A DNA stretch of 64,000 bases from CAYZJB01 sp964602985 (GTDB lineage Bacteria > CLD3 > SB21), in the NCBI GenBank assembly GCA_964602985.1, contig CAZRTJ010000004.1:62001-126000 (forward strand), written 5' to 3'. Position numbers and translations under genes: made by a program. How positions within the stretch are numbered: position 1 is the first letter of the stretch; the number at the start of each line of letters is the position of its first letter. Below the pieces are notes generated by a model. The model was given only the letters and a program-made list of their open reading frames with translations, ran no database searches and had not been told where the DNA came from. Below are positions 53,461 through 61,812 of this stretch, piece by piece.

Positions 53461-54950
53461 TTCGATTTGCGATTTTCCTGATGATGGCTCTTCCTCTGGC
53501 GGCGCAACAACCCATTTCATTGGTTCGCGGATCTCAAAAGAAGGAGATGGTTCCGCTGTTTTCCGGGGATCAGAATTATCTTTCGTTGCGGGACCTTGCG
53601 GAGTTCGTCGAAGCCAAGATTTTTGACAATCCGATCAAGAAGAAATCGGTTTTGTATCTTCCGCAGCACGAAGTCAAGGTCACCGCGCACAATCCCTTTG
53701 TCGTCATTAACGAAAAACAGGTTGTTCAGATGGCCGTTTCTGCCATCCTCGTCGATGGCGTGATTTTTGTGCCGGTTGACGAGTTCTTGCCGATCTTGAA
53801 CGCGTTGTTGCCAACTCCGATCACACTGCCCGGAACGAAGTTGAAATCATCCCCGACGATGGTCGTGACGGCAGATACCGAACGAACCGCGATCACGTCT
53901 CCCCACACGCTGACCGACATCGATTTCGATCTCAAGGCAAACGGTCTGCTTATTCGCGTTCATACCGCCAGAAAATTCCGCACCGGTGAAGTGGAGATTT
54001 GGAGAAACAAAAACTGGGTGTACCTCACGGTTTCCGGAGCGACTTACGCTCCTGACGTATCCACGCACATCCGCAAAGCCGAGACGTTCGCATTGATCGG
54101 CAAGGCCCTCGCATTCCAACACAAGGCGTCCGTTCAGCTCTCATTCCAGTTGAACGGAAAGATCGAAGGTCAGGACATATCGATCGACGAAAAGGGCGAG
54201 TATATCTTTGTCAGCTTGCGGACACCTCTGGAGACCAAGGCCATCCAAACCAAGAATCAATGGCAGATTGACAAAGTGGTCATCGATGCCGGTCATGGCG
54301 GCAAAGACAACGGCGCCTCCGGCAAAGGAGGAACCAAAGAAAAAACCATCACGCTTGCGATCGCCTTGAAGCTGGGAAAGCTCATTGAGGAGAAGTTGAA
54401 AATCAAAGTCGAGTATACGCGGGATACGGATACCTACGTGACGCTCAAGGGCCGAACGCAGTACGCCAATTCCCAAAACGCAAAACTGTTTGTTTCCATC
54501 CATTGCAATTCGAACAAGAGCTCCAAAGCCAACGGTTTTGAGACGTTCTTCTTGAGTCCCAGTCGGAACGACGAGGCGTTGTCCGTTGCCCGCAAGGAAA
54601 ATGAAGTGATCCAACTCGAGGAGGAACAGCATCAGTATGGCGATTTCACCAATGAAAAGTTCATCCTGGCTAACATGATGCAATCGGTTTTTGTACGGGA
54701 GAGTGAGGAACTGGCGGACGTCGTTCAAAAAGGCCTGGACAAACGCCTCGATCTCGTCAATCGGGGTGTCTCGCAGGCCCCGTTTTATGTCCTCATGGGG
54801 GCATCCATGCCTTGCATTCTGGTGGAGACCGCCTTCATTTCGAATCCCACGGAAGAGGCATTTCTGAAATCGGAATCAGGTCAAAACAAAATGGCCGAGG
54901 GAATTCTGGAAGGGATCCGTCAGTTCATTCAATCGTACGGCAAACGCTGA
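53457..54950 (+). CDS. N-acetylmuramoyl-L-alanine amidase
   Basis: 497 residues from GTG 53457 in GTGA overlap with purD. A signal peptide (ends near LAAQ) precedes a first domain like the copper-amine-oxidase N-like fold (about 30-125). A second beta domain with AMIN-like character (about 150-265) and the zinc amidase domain (about 270 to the end) follow. The zinc site is indicated by IDAGHGGKDNG (His), HCNSNKSSKANGFE and LVETAFISNPTEE (catalytic Glu). It cleaves septal or lateral peptidoglycan. Its last 26 bp overlap the convergent pabB gene. Confidence 0.9.
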   Translation: MIRFAIFLMMALPLAAQQPISLVRGSQKKEMVPLFSGDQNYLSLRDLAEFVEAKIFDNPIKKKSVLYLPQHEVKVTAHNPFVVINEKQVVQMAVSAILVDGVIFVPVDEFLPILNALLPTPITLPGTKLKSSPTMVVTADTERTAITSPHTLTDIDFDLKANGLLIRVHTARKFRTGEVEIWRNKNWVYLTVSGATYAPDVSTHIRKAETFALIGKALAFQHKASVQLSFQLNGKIEGQDISIDEKGEYIFVSLRTPLETKAIQTKNQWQIDKVVIDAGHGGKDNGASGKGGTKEKTITLAIALKLGKLIEEKLKIKVEYTRDTDTYVTLKGRTQYANSQNAKLFVSIHCNSNKSSKANGFETFFLSPSRNDEALSVARKENEVIQLEEEQHQYGDFTNEKFILANMMQSVFVRESEELADVVQKGLDKRLDLVNRGVSQAPFYVLMGASMPCILVETAFISNPTEEAFLKSESGQNKMAEGILEGIRQFIQSYGKR

Positions 54951-56268
54951 CCTCCGACCATCGCTGAAGCGAGTCCAGGATGCCACGCGCCTTGTGCTGA
55001 CATTCTTCGAATTCCGTTTCCGGGTCGCTGTCCCACACGATCGCTCCACCTGTCTGAAAGTAGCCGCGGTTTCCCTGAAGAATGAGTGTGCGAATAATCA
55101 CAGATAGATCACAAGTGCCGTCGGGAGCTATGTAACCCAGCGCGCCGGAATAGATTTGACGCTTCACAGGCTCAAGCTCTTCGATCACATTCATGGCGGC
55201 GATTTTGGGAGCTCCGGTCATGGAACCGGGTGGGAAAGCCGCTTGGAGGGCGTCGGCCCACTCACGCCCGTTTTGCAACACAGCTTCAATCGTTGAACTC
55301 ATTTGAAAGACCGTTTCGTATCGGTCGATACCGAAGAGGCGGGGAACGCGGACCGACCCGGGTTCTGCAACGCGTCCCAGGTCGTTGCGCGTCAAATCGA
55401 CGATCATCAGATTTTCGGCTCTGTCCTTTGCGGAATGGGTCAGGGACAGAAATCGATCCTCGTCTTCATCAAATGTCCGCCCCCTCGGACGAGTTCCCTT
55501 AATGGGCTCGGACGATAGGCGGGCGCCTTCGATTCGTAGGAATCTCTCCATCGACGAACTCAATACCGAAAGCTCCGGGGTTCGAATCATGGCGGAAAAT
55601 GGAGAGGGAGTCACCGCCAGCAATGCTTCCATCACGTCGGCATCGCGGCCATCGTAATCCGAAATGTCGACATGAAAGCGCTGGGTGAAATTCACTTCGT
55701 ACACATCGCCCTGTGCAATGCGTTTGCGGATATCGGAGACTGCGCGAAGATAGTCGTCTTTGGACATCTGACTGCGGACGGAATATTGGCGATCCCGCCG
55801 CGGTTCGCGAATGCACTCATCCGGGACGGATTGCCATGCAGACGCGGTGCGTGCGTCTTTTCCGAACTGCGACCACTCCTGCGTGGTGTGATTGAAAGAG
55901 AGAACGGAGTCGAAAATGAGCCACAGTGCGTCCGGGAGATCCCATTCCCGCGTGGCCCGATCGGCCAGCCGCTCCAGCTGGTCCTTCAAGTCGTATCCCC
56001 AGTACCCCATCGCCCATTGGCCGTGGGATGACCACTCCGCCTGATCGGATGCAAACACCTCCATCGGAGGTCCTTCCCGGACGTCGGAGCGCCCCGTGCG
56101 CAGGTCCGTTCGCGTGATCCGGCGACCGCGGGACGACCAAACGATACACGGAAAGAGACCCACAATCGACTGGCGGGAATGGCGATGGCCCTCGAGAGCG
56201 CTCATCAACGCCACAGAATACGGAGAGCTCACGCGCAGCAATCGAAAAATGTCTGGAGTTACGGACAC
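54925..56268 (-). CDS. pabB: aminodeoxychorismate synthase component I
   Basis: 447 residues. The chorismate-binding domain is clear, and the motif PIKGTRPRG, with lysine at the position that distinguishes PabB from anthranilate synthase (PIAGT), supports the call. RNDLGRVAEPGSVRV, FPPGSMTGAPKIAAM and GAIVWDSDPETEFEEC complete it. It makes 4-amino-4-deoxychorismate for folate with glutamine amidotransferase PabA, which is not adjacent. The pabC gene lies 2 bp upstream. Confidence 0.93.
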   Translation of the reverse strand: MSVTPDIFRLLRVSSPYSVALMSALEGHRHSRQSIVGLFPCIVWSSRGRRITRTDLRTGRSDVREGPPMEVFASDQAEWSSHGQWAMGYWGYDLKDQLERLADRATREWDLPDALWLIFDSVLSFNHTTQEWSQFGKDARTASAWQSVPDECIREPRRDRQYSVRSQMSKDDYLRAVSDIRKRIAQGDVYEVNFTQRFHVDISDYDGRDADVMEALLAVTPSPFSAMIRTPELSVLSSSMERFLRIEGARLSSEPIKGTRPRGRTFDEDEDRFLSLTHSAKDRAENLMIVDLTRNDLGRVAEPGSVRVPRLFGIDRYETVFQMSSTIEAVLQNGREWADALQAAFPPGSMTGAPKIAAMNVIEELEPVKRQIYSGALGYIAPDGTCDLSVIIRTLILQGNRGYFQTGGAIVWDSDPETEFEECQHKARGILDSLQRWSEVSVCRTIE

Positions 56269-56270
56269 GC

Positions 56271-57128
56271 TTACTGCGCGATTTCCACAAGGGTCTGACG
56301 AAAGTGCATCAGGATCTTCGATGTGATTTCGCCGATGACATCGGAGATTTTCTGACCGGCAATCCGCGTTACCGGCAGAACGTCGACGTTCGTGTTGGTG
56401 AGGAAGACTTCGTCTGCAGAGAGCAACTCGGATTTTGTGAATGCAGTTTCTGCAAATGGAATCGACATTCGATCGTTCAGTAGTTCGATCACACGCTTCC
56501 GGGTGATGCCGGGCAGAATGCCATCCGACAGCGGCGGGGTGCGCACCGTGCCTTTCTGGATGATGAAAACGTTGCTGGACGTCCCCTCCATCACGATGTC
56601 ATCACTGCGCACCAGCAGAGTATCATAACTTCCCTTGTCGAGCGCCAACTGCTTGGCCATCACGTATGACTGCGAACTCGTGGATTTGATGCCGTCATGA
56701 ATCCAGTCGGCCGTCTGGAGTTCGACAGCAACTCCCTTTCGATAAATGTCGTCGGGGAGCTTCCGCGCCGGGCGCGCGGCAAGAACAAGGGTCGGACGGG
56801 CCGACTGCGAAAACCCGAATCCAAAACTGTCCGTGAGACCCCGCGTCAATGTGCAACGAATGGTCGCATCGATCAGATTATTTTGCATCAACAAATCGCG
56901 GATCGCGGAGCGCAGATCGATCGGCCGCAATGGCATCGGAATTCTCAACCGATCCGCTCCGTCTTTGAAACGTTCGTAATGATCATAAAAGGCAAGAACG
57001 CCTGCCTGCGTGCTCCTCATCGTTTCGAAAACTCCGTCACCGTACAAGAATCCACGATCCATGCACGACAGGCTGATCTGGGACTCCGGCAGAAATTTGC
57101 CATTTCTGTATGCGATGAATTCCGCCAT
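56271..57128 (-). CDS. pabC: aminodeoxychorismate lyase-like PLP enzyme
   Basis: 285 residues of fold type IV. The start has YRNGKFLPESQISLSCMDRGFLYGDGVFETMR. The catalytic Lys is in IKSTSSQSYVMAKQ, followed by EGTSSNVFII and LPGITRKRVIELL. Sequence alone cannot exclude D-amino-acid or branched-chain aminotransferase activity. The position directly before pabB makes PabC the best call: it would release pyruvate from aminodeoxychorismate to give 4-aminobenzoate. Confidence 0.85.
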   Translation of the reverse strand: MAEFIAYRNGKFLPESQISLSCMDRGFLYGDGVFETMRSTQAGVLAFYDHYERFKDGADRLRIPMPLRPIDLRSAIRDLLMQNNLIDATIRCTLTRGLTDSFGFGFSQSARPTLVLAARPARKLPDDIYRKGVAVELQTADWIHDGIKSTSSQSYVMAKQLALDKGSYDTLLVRSDDIVMEGTSSNVFIIQKGTVRTPPLSDGILPGITRKRVIELLNDRMSIPFAETAFTKSELLSADEVFLTNTNVDVLPVTRIAGQKISDVIGEITSKILMHFRQTLVEIAQ

Positions 57129-57224
57129 GGCGAAAATGTAGCCAAATACGTCCCGTCGCGCAAATGAGAAACACCCGTGAAGGGCGGTCCTAATGAAAAC
57201 GGCAGAAACGGCGGCATGATTTTC

Positions 57225-57253
57225 TTGAATGTCTCACCGGATTTTCCTACCCT
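57225..57253 (+). promoter_or_regulatory. possible mqnC promoter
   Basis: TTGAAT (57225-57230), 17 bp, TACCCT (57248-57253), 20 bp before the mqnC ATG. The -10 is poor, so the start point is uncertain. It lies in the divergent 144 bp spacer with pabC. Confidence 0.3.
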
Positions 57254-57272
57254 CGCTGCGAAAGGATAGCGC

Positions 57273-58358
57273 ATGTTGGAATCTGTTTTTGATAAAATCG
57301 ACCGGGGTGAGCGTCTGACGTTTGAGGACGGAATGGATCTGTACCGCTGCAAAGAACTGCCGCTCCTCGGGATGCTGGCGGACATCATGCGCCAGCGCAA
57401 GAAGAACGATCGTACGGTCACCTACATCATCGACCGAAATATCAATTACACTAATGTATGCGTCGACAAATGCAGTTTCTGCGCATTTTACAGACCGGTT
57501 GGCAGCCCTGAGGGCTATGTGCTGGCGCATCACGATATAGACGAGAAGATCGATGAACTGCTCCGTCTGGAGGGCATCCAGATTCTCATGCAGGGTGGAT
57601 TGAATCCCAAGCTCAAAATCGACTACTTTGAGAACCTCTTCCGGCATCTCAAAGCCACGTATCCCAAGGTTTGGCTTCATTGCCTGAGCGCTCCTGAAAT
57701 TGACTATCTCGCAAAGATGAGCGATTTGTCATTGGAAAACTGTCTGCAACGCCTCAAAGACGCAGGTCTGGATTCCGTGCCGGGGGCGGGAGCGGAAATT
57801 CTGTCCGACCGTGTTCGGAAGGAAATTTCACGCGGGAAATGCGATGCGAAGCGCTGGCTGGAAGTCCACAGCGTTTGCCACAAAGTCGGGCTGACGACCA
57901 CGGCCACGATGATGTACGGACACGTCGAGACCCTCGAAGAACGGGTCGAGCACATGCTCAAGATTCGGGATCTGCAGGACGATAGTCTGGGGAAATACGC
58001 GCGGGGATTTACCGCATTCATTCCATGGAATTTTCAGCCCGACAACGTTCCGCTCGGCCGGCACCCCGACGTGCAGACCACGACGACAGTCGACTACCTT
58101 CAAACGTTGGCGATCAGCCGCATTCTTCTGGACAACATCGATAACTTCCAGGTGTCGTGGGTGACGCAGGGCAAGGAGGTCGCACAAATGGGTCTGACAT
58201 TCGGCGCCAATGACTTTGGGAGTCTGATGATTGAAGAGAACGTCGTGAGTCAAAACGGAACCCGCTTCAACGTCACGGTCCAGGACATCGAGAAGATCAT
58301 CTCAGATGCGGGGTATATCCCGAAGCGCCGAAACAACCACTACCAAGTCATCAACTGA
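57273..58358 (+). CDS. mqnC: cyclic dehypoxanthinyl futalosine synthase (radical SAM)
   Basis: 361 residues, with AAAGGA before the ATG. The radical SAM CxxxCxxC motif is in VCVDKCSFCAFYR. Downstream marks PEGYVL, IQILMQGGLNPKL, VPGAGAEIL, GFTAFIPWNFQPDN and SWVTQGKEVAQMGLTFGANDFGS match MqnC rather than the related MqnE, from memory. It makes the cyclised product in the futalosine route to menaquinone. Other mqn genes are not in the window. The last 19 bp overlap the convergent methyltransferase-like gene. Confidence 0.92.
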   Translation: MLESVFDKIDRGERLTFEDGMDLYRCKELPLLGMLADIMRQRKKNDRTVTYIIDRNINYTNVCVDKCSFCAFYRPVGSPEGYVLAHHDIDEKIDELLRLEGIQILMQGGLNPKLKIDYFENLFRHLKATYPKVWLHCLSAPEIDYLAKMSDLSLENCLQRLKDAGLDSVPGAGAEILSDRVRKEISRGKCDAKRWLEVHSVCHKVGLTTTATMMYGHVETLEERVEHMLKIRDLQDDSLGKYARGFTAFIPWNFQPDNVPLGRHPDVQTTTTVDYLQTLAISRILLDNIDNFQVSWVTQGKEVAQMGLTFGANDFGSLMIEENVVSQNGTRFNVTVQDIEKIISDAGYIPKRRNNHYQVIN

Positions 58359-58960
58359 CTTTTTCGCAGCCACAGCAAACCTCCCACGGCGGCGAGCGCG
58401 GCCAGCGTCCACATCTCGGATCGTATGGCTCTGGAGAACTCGAATCGGCGACCGGTTCTTCCTGCGAATCTTGTCGGTATCCACCGGGACACGCGGTTCC
58501 AATAATCGTGGTACTCCGGCCCAAATCGCAGTTCCAGAAAGCCTTCTTCGTATCGGACAATTACCCCGTAGATCACCACATAGGTGATGACCACGATGCC
58601 GGGGAATGCGGGAAACAAAACGTTTGACAATACTGCAAATCCAAAATAGATTGATATGTTTCCTACGTACAGCGGATTCCGCGTCCAGGCATAGGGTCCC
58701 GAGCAGACAAGCCGATTGGCGGCAGCATTTCGAGTTCGACGGGAGTCTACACCGATGTGTCCGGCGGCCCAAAACCGAAGACTTTCGCCAAGTCCGATGA
58801 AAGCAAACCCGACGTGCGAAGAGGAATCTGCAGTGGAAAAAGCGATGATCAGAAAAGGAATAGGAATGATGCCCCGAAGTCTGAAAAATATCTTTCCTAA
58901 GCGTCGAAGAATCAATACCTTGGTAGGCGGATTCTTTTTCTTGGTTGTGATAGTTGTCAC
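58340..58960 (-). CDS. isoprenylcysteine carboxyl methyltransferase-like membrane protein
   Basis: 206 residues with four to five membrane helices. The motif GPYAWTRNPLYVGN and the acidic end EEGFLELRFGPEYHDYW plus RVSRWIP match the C-terminal S-adenosylmethionine domain of ICMT and NnrU/phospholipid methyltransferase-type proteins. Substrates of bacterial homologues are mostly unknown (lipids or small molecules). The N-terminus is basic (TTKKKNPPTK). It converges on mqnC with a 19 bp overlap. Confidence 0.8.
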   Translation of the reverse strand: MTTITTKKKNPPTKVLILRRLGKIFFRLRGIIPIPFLIIAFSTADSSSHVGFAFIGLGESLRFWAAGHIGVDSRRTRNAAANRLVCSGPYAWTRNPLYVGNISIYFGFAVLSNVLFPAFPGIVVITYVVIYGVIVRYEEGFLELRFGPEYHDYWNRVSRWIPTRFAGRTGRRFEFSRAIRSEMWTLAALAAVGGLLWLRKSQLMTW

Positions 58961-59086
58961 AGCAGGACTTGTCTCCTCTTCTGTACTATGACCGTGCTAT
59001 GTATTTGGCTGACCCGTCGACCGTTAATCTGTATATTATAATCAAGCCGTGTAACATTCAACGTGCAGTATGCACAAGGAGAGCGT

Positions 59087-60187
59087 ATGAATGGGGTTTC
59101 TAAGGCGCTGAGCATCATGCTGGTTCTCGGCATGTTCGCGCTGAACCAACAATCGTTTGGACAGTGCAATAGCGCTGGCGTGATCATTACGCCGGTGCCG
59201 CAGTCCCTGCAGTTTCAATTCTTCCCTCTGAGCCTGCTTGGGATTGGCGAGGGCGGTCGCTCCGGCAACGTGGGCGCGTTCCAGCGGTTTGGCATAGAGT
59301 TTAACAACACGACCGGTGCGCCGGCTCAACGCGATATCCAAATCGGCTTGGTGGTTGGCGGTGAATCCGTCTTCAGTCAAAATGTGGTCGTCACCTTGAC
59401 AATCCCCCCGGGTACGCATTTCCTGTCAGTCTCGCAGTTCATGAACAATGAATATCCATCGCGATTTCAGCCCCAGTCTCCGCTCAAGCCGAAGATCAAC
59501 AAGGATTTTCTGAAGCGGCTTGCCGGCGGTCTTCCCAGTGGTAGGTTTGAATTTCCGATCAGCATAGCTGTTACCGGGTCGGGCATCTTTGATCCCTGCG
59601 GATCGATCATTGCGGAGGTCCTGACGGGTGCGACTGTCGATCTGATCGTTCCGGCTCATAACAGCGAAACGTCGAATCTGCCACTCTTTCAGTGGTCGGC
59701 GACCGGCGGCAACCGATTCATTCTGACGATTGCGAGATTGAAACCCCGTCAGACAGAAGAGGACGCTTTGAATACGAGTTCTCAGCGTCTGGTGCTCGAA
59801 CTCAGTGAAAGTTCTTATCAACTGACGGCCGGGGGACCTTCCCGCGCGAGGGAAAATAATCTGACATGGAATCCAGGATTGGCCGACGGCGAATATCTGT
59901 GGCGGATCGCCATGATCCAGGAAGATCCGACGACGGGTTCTACCAATCTCGTTCGCAGCCGGATTCATCGCTTCAGCGTCAAGGGCGGTCAGGCGGCGAC
60001 GGCATTGAATACGGATCAGATTATTGCCATTCTCCAGACAATTCCGGGTCTCACGAGTTTGGACGAGCAATTGAAGGGGTATCAAGCCATCTCGATCGAA
60101 ATTGACGGACAACAAGCTACGGCCGATGAGCTTCGCGCGAAAGTGAAGGACTTGCCGGAAGCGTACAAAGTGAAGACAAATTGGTAA
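59087..60187 (+). CDS. secreted protein with an Ig/fibronectin-like region
   Basis: 366 residues from ATG 59087, behind AAGGAG; an upstream Met is not preceded by a ribosome site. A signal peptide (ends near SFGQ) is followed by a beta-rich part and then, about 195-300, a fibronectin-like region (SNLPLFQWSATGGNRFILTI to EYLWRIAMIQ). The C-terminus has ALNTDQIIAILQTIPGLTSLDEQLKG. No family assigned. A TATAAT-like -10 (59037-59042) lies upstream. The FecR gene follows by 25 bp. Confidence 0.65.
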   Translation: MNGVSKALSIMLVLGMFALNQQSFGQCNSAGVIITPVPQSLQFQFFPLSLLGIGEGGRSGNVGAFQRFGIEFNNTTGAPAQRDIQIGLVVGGESVFSQNVVVTLTIPPGTHFLSVSQFMNNEYPSRFQPQSPLKPKINKDFLKRLAGGLPSGRFEFPISIAVTGSGIFDPCGSIIAEVLTGATVDLIVPAHNSETSNLPLFQWSATGGNRFILTIARLKPRQTEEDALNTSSQRLVLELSESSYQLTAGGPSRARENNLTWNPGLADGEYLWRIAMIQEDPTTGSTNLVRSRIHRFSVKGGQAATALNTDQIIAILQTIPGLTSLDEQLKGYQAISIEIDGQQATADELRAKVKDLPEAYKVKTNW

Positions 60188-60212
60188 AAAAATAAGTATT
60201 GGAGAGATGGTC

Positions 60213-60893
60213 ATGAAAAAAGTTCTGCTTACATCAGCGGTGATCTTGACGGCTATGGCCGTCGTGATCGGTTCGACGGCGCTGTTCGCCGTCGCCAATA
60301 CCGCATCTCCTGTCGCAATCGTGCTCAAGTCGCTCGGCGACAGCCAGGTGAAACAAAGCAAAGGCTGGTCGAAGATCGCCAAGGGTTCGCAGTTGTATTC
60401 CGGCGATGAGGTGCAGACCAAGAAAGACGGGTATGCAGCGGTCATGTTCGTCGATGACAAGTCCGTCGTCAAGGTAAAACCGAATAGCGTACTCAAGATC
60501 CAGGGCACCAGGGAAGGCAAGTCGATTTCCAAACAGTTGGTCATGGATGTTGGCGAGCTTTTCGTGAAGGTTTCCAAGCAAAAAGGCTCCTTCCAGGTGG
60601 CCACGCCGACGTCGGTGGCTAGCGTGAAGGGAACTGAATTCTGGGTACTCGAAGGCAATCAGGGTACAACCGTCGTGGGACTCGAAGGTATTGTCGAACT
60701 GGCCAACAAGACATCTGGCCAGACGGTGAGTGTCGGTCAGGGACAGACGGGAACTTCCGGTAAGGACGGCAGCACCAATGTGGCGGAAACCAAGGAAGGC
60801 GATGTGCCTGATGCGGGACAGCTGGAGGAGGCCATCAAGGTTCGATTTAAGGACGCAGACGGAAACGAGCGGTATATCGAAATCAAGTATTAG
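60213..60893 (+). CDS. FecR-domain secreted protein
   Basis: 226 residues from ATG 60213, 6 bp after GGAGAG. A signal peptide (MKKVLLTSAVILTAMAVVIGSTALFAVA) is followed by a FecR beta domain (about 30-130) with KGSQLYSGDEVQTKKDGYAA, VDDKSVVKVKPNS and GEVFVK-like GELFVKVSK, PTSVASVKGTEFW. FecR proteins of iron signalling carry an anti-sigma segment before this domain; here the protein begins with a signal peptide, so it is a free periplasmic FecR domain. The C-terminus is Gln/Gly/Thr-rich. It ends at a strong terminator. Confidence 0.78.
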   Translation: MKKVLLTSAVILTAMAVVIGSTALFAVANTASPVAIVLKSLGDSQVKQSKGWSKIAKGSQLYSGDEVQTKKDGYAAVMFVDDKSVVKVKPNSVLKIQGTREGKSISKQLVMDVGELFVKVSKQKGSFQVATPTSVASVKGTEFWVLEGNQGTTVVGLEGIVELANKTSGQTVSVGQGQTGTSGKDGSTNVAETKEGDVPDAGQLEEAIKVRFKDADGNERYIEIKY

Positions 60894-60911
60894 TCCCATT
60901 CTCGAGGATTC

Positions 60912-60942
60912 AAGGCCGCTCTCCGGAGCGGCCTTTTTTTTT
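60912..60942 (+). terminator. strong rho-independent terminator after the FecR gene
   Basis: AAGGCCGCTC (60912-60921) and GAGCGGCCTT (60926-60935) form a perfect 10 bp stem with a four-base loop, followed by a run of Ts to 60942. This ends the transcript of the two secreted proteins. Confidence 0.92.
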
Positions 60943-60993
60943 CGTATGTCAGACCGGTAGTTGGGATTGTGAGTCAAACTCATCACACTCGCG

Positions 60994-61728
60994 ATGAGAA
61001 CAGGTTGTACTGAAATCAATCGCATGATGATTGCCGCATGCTTTCTTTTCGAGGCCGTGACGTGTGTGGGTCAATCGAACTTTCGGCCGCGGGAAATGGA
61101 CTACGGTTTCCCGTCTTCGTCGCCGTACGACCCGATTGACCGGTTCATTCCGCTGGGTTGGTCGCGTGATGGCAAGATCGCCTACATCCGCCAGCGGTGG
61201 GAGGAAGGGAAGGGTGTGACGACATGGGCCTTCACGATCCAGGATCTCACCACCGATCAGACCCTATGGAATCATGACTATGAAGTCATGGAAGGATCCG
61301 ACGATCTTCCATCGCTAGAGGAGGCCTGGAAGCGGAATGAAGCCCTCGTGTTGGATGCGCTCCGGATTCATGGCATTCGTCTCAAGTCCGATTTTGCTTT
61401 GGGCGCCGATACCTTGTCTCACGACAACCGCACGTACCGTATCACGTGCGAATCAGAGTTTACTTACAATGAAGACTTTGGGTTGGAAAGTGCAACCCGG
61501 ATCCGCGTGTCAGTGCATGTCGCATCGCTGGGACATAAAGACGTTTATCGATTCTCGACAACCGGTTTCTCCGGCATCCTTTCCGCGCGCGTTGCGGGAC
61601 ACTTGAAGAGCCCTTTTGAAGATCGCATCGCCATTGTGTATGTGGAGACCCATCACGGCTGGGAGGGCCCGCCCAATCCGGTGATTTTCAAAATCATCGG
61701 GTGTCACCTCACGCTGGGTTTTCAATAA
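60994..61728 (+). CDS. secreted protein of unknown function
   Basis: 244 residues from ATG 60994; ATG 61024 gives a signal-like start MMIAACFLFEAVTCVGQ and may be the true start. The remainder is soluble and beta-rich (PIDRFIPLGWSRDGKIAYIRQ, WAFTIQDLTTDQTLW). No domain is recognised. It lies alone between a terminator and a new promoter, so it may have its own control. Confidence 0.55.
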   Translation: MRTGCTEINRMMIAACFLFEAVTCVGQSNFRPREMDYGFPSSSPYDPIDRFIPLGWSRDGKIAYIRQRWEEGKGVTTWAFTIQDLTTDQTLWNHDYEVMEGSDDLPSLEEAWKRNEALVLDALRIHGIRLKSDFALGADTLSHDNRTYRITCESEFTYNEDFGLESATRIRVSVHVASLGHKDVYRFSTTGFSGILSARVAGHLKSPFEDRIAIVYVETHHGWEGPPNPVIFKIIGCHLTLGFQ

Positions 61729-61738
61729 CGATCTCGGT

Positions 61739-61767
61739 TTGACATCGCGTCGGTCCTTTTGTAATTT
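61739..61767 (+). promoter_or_regulatory. promoter of the large BNR-like gene
   Basis: TTGACA (61739-61744), exactly 17 bp, TAATTT (61762-61767), followed by the GGAGG-type ribosome site (AGCGGAGGCT) and ATG at 61813. Close to the sigma70 consensus. Confidence 0.6.
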
Positions 61768-61812
61768 ACCTCTCCCATCTGGTTCTAGCGACACTTCAAG
61801 AGCGGAGGCTGT

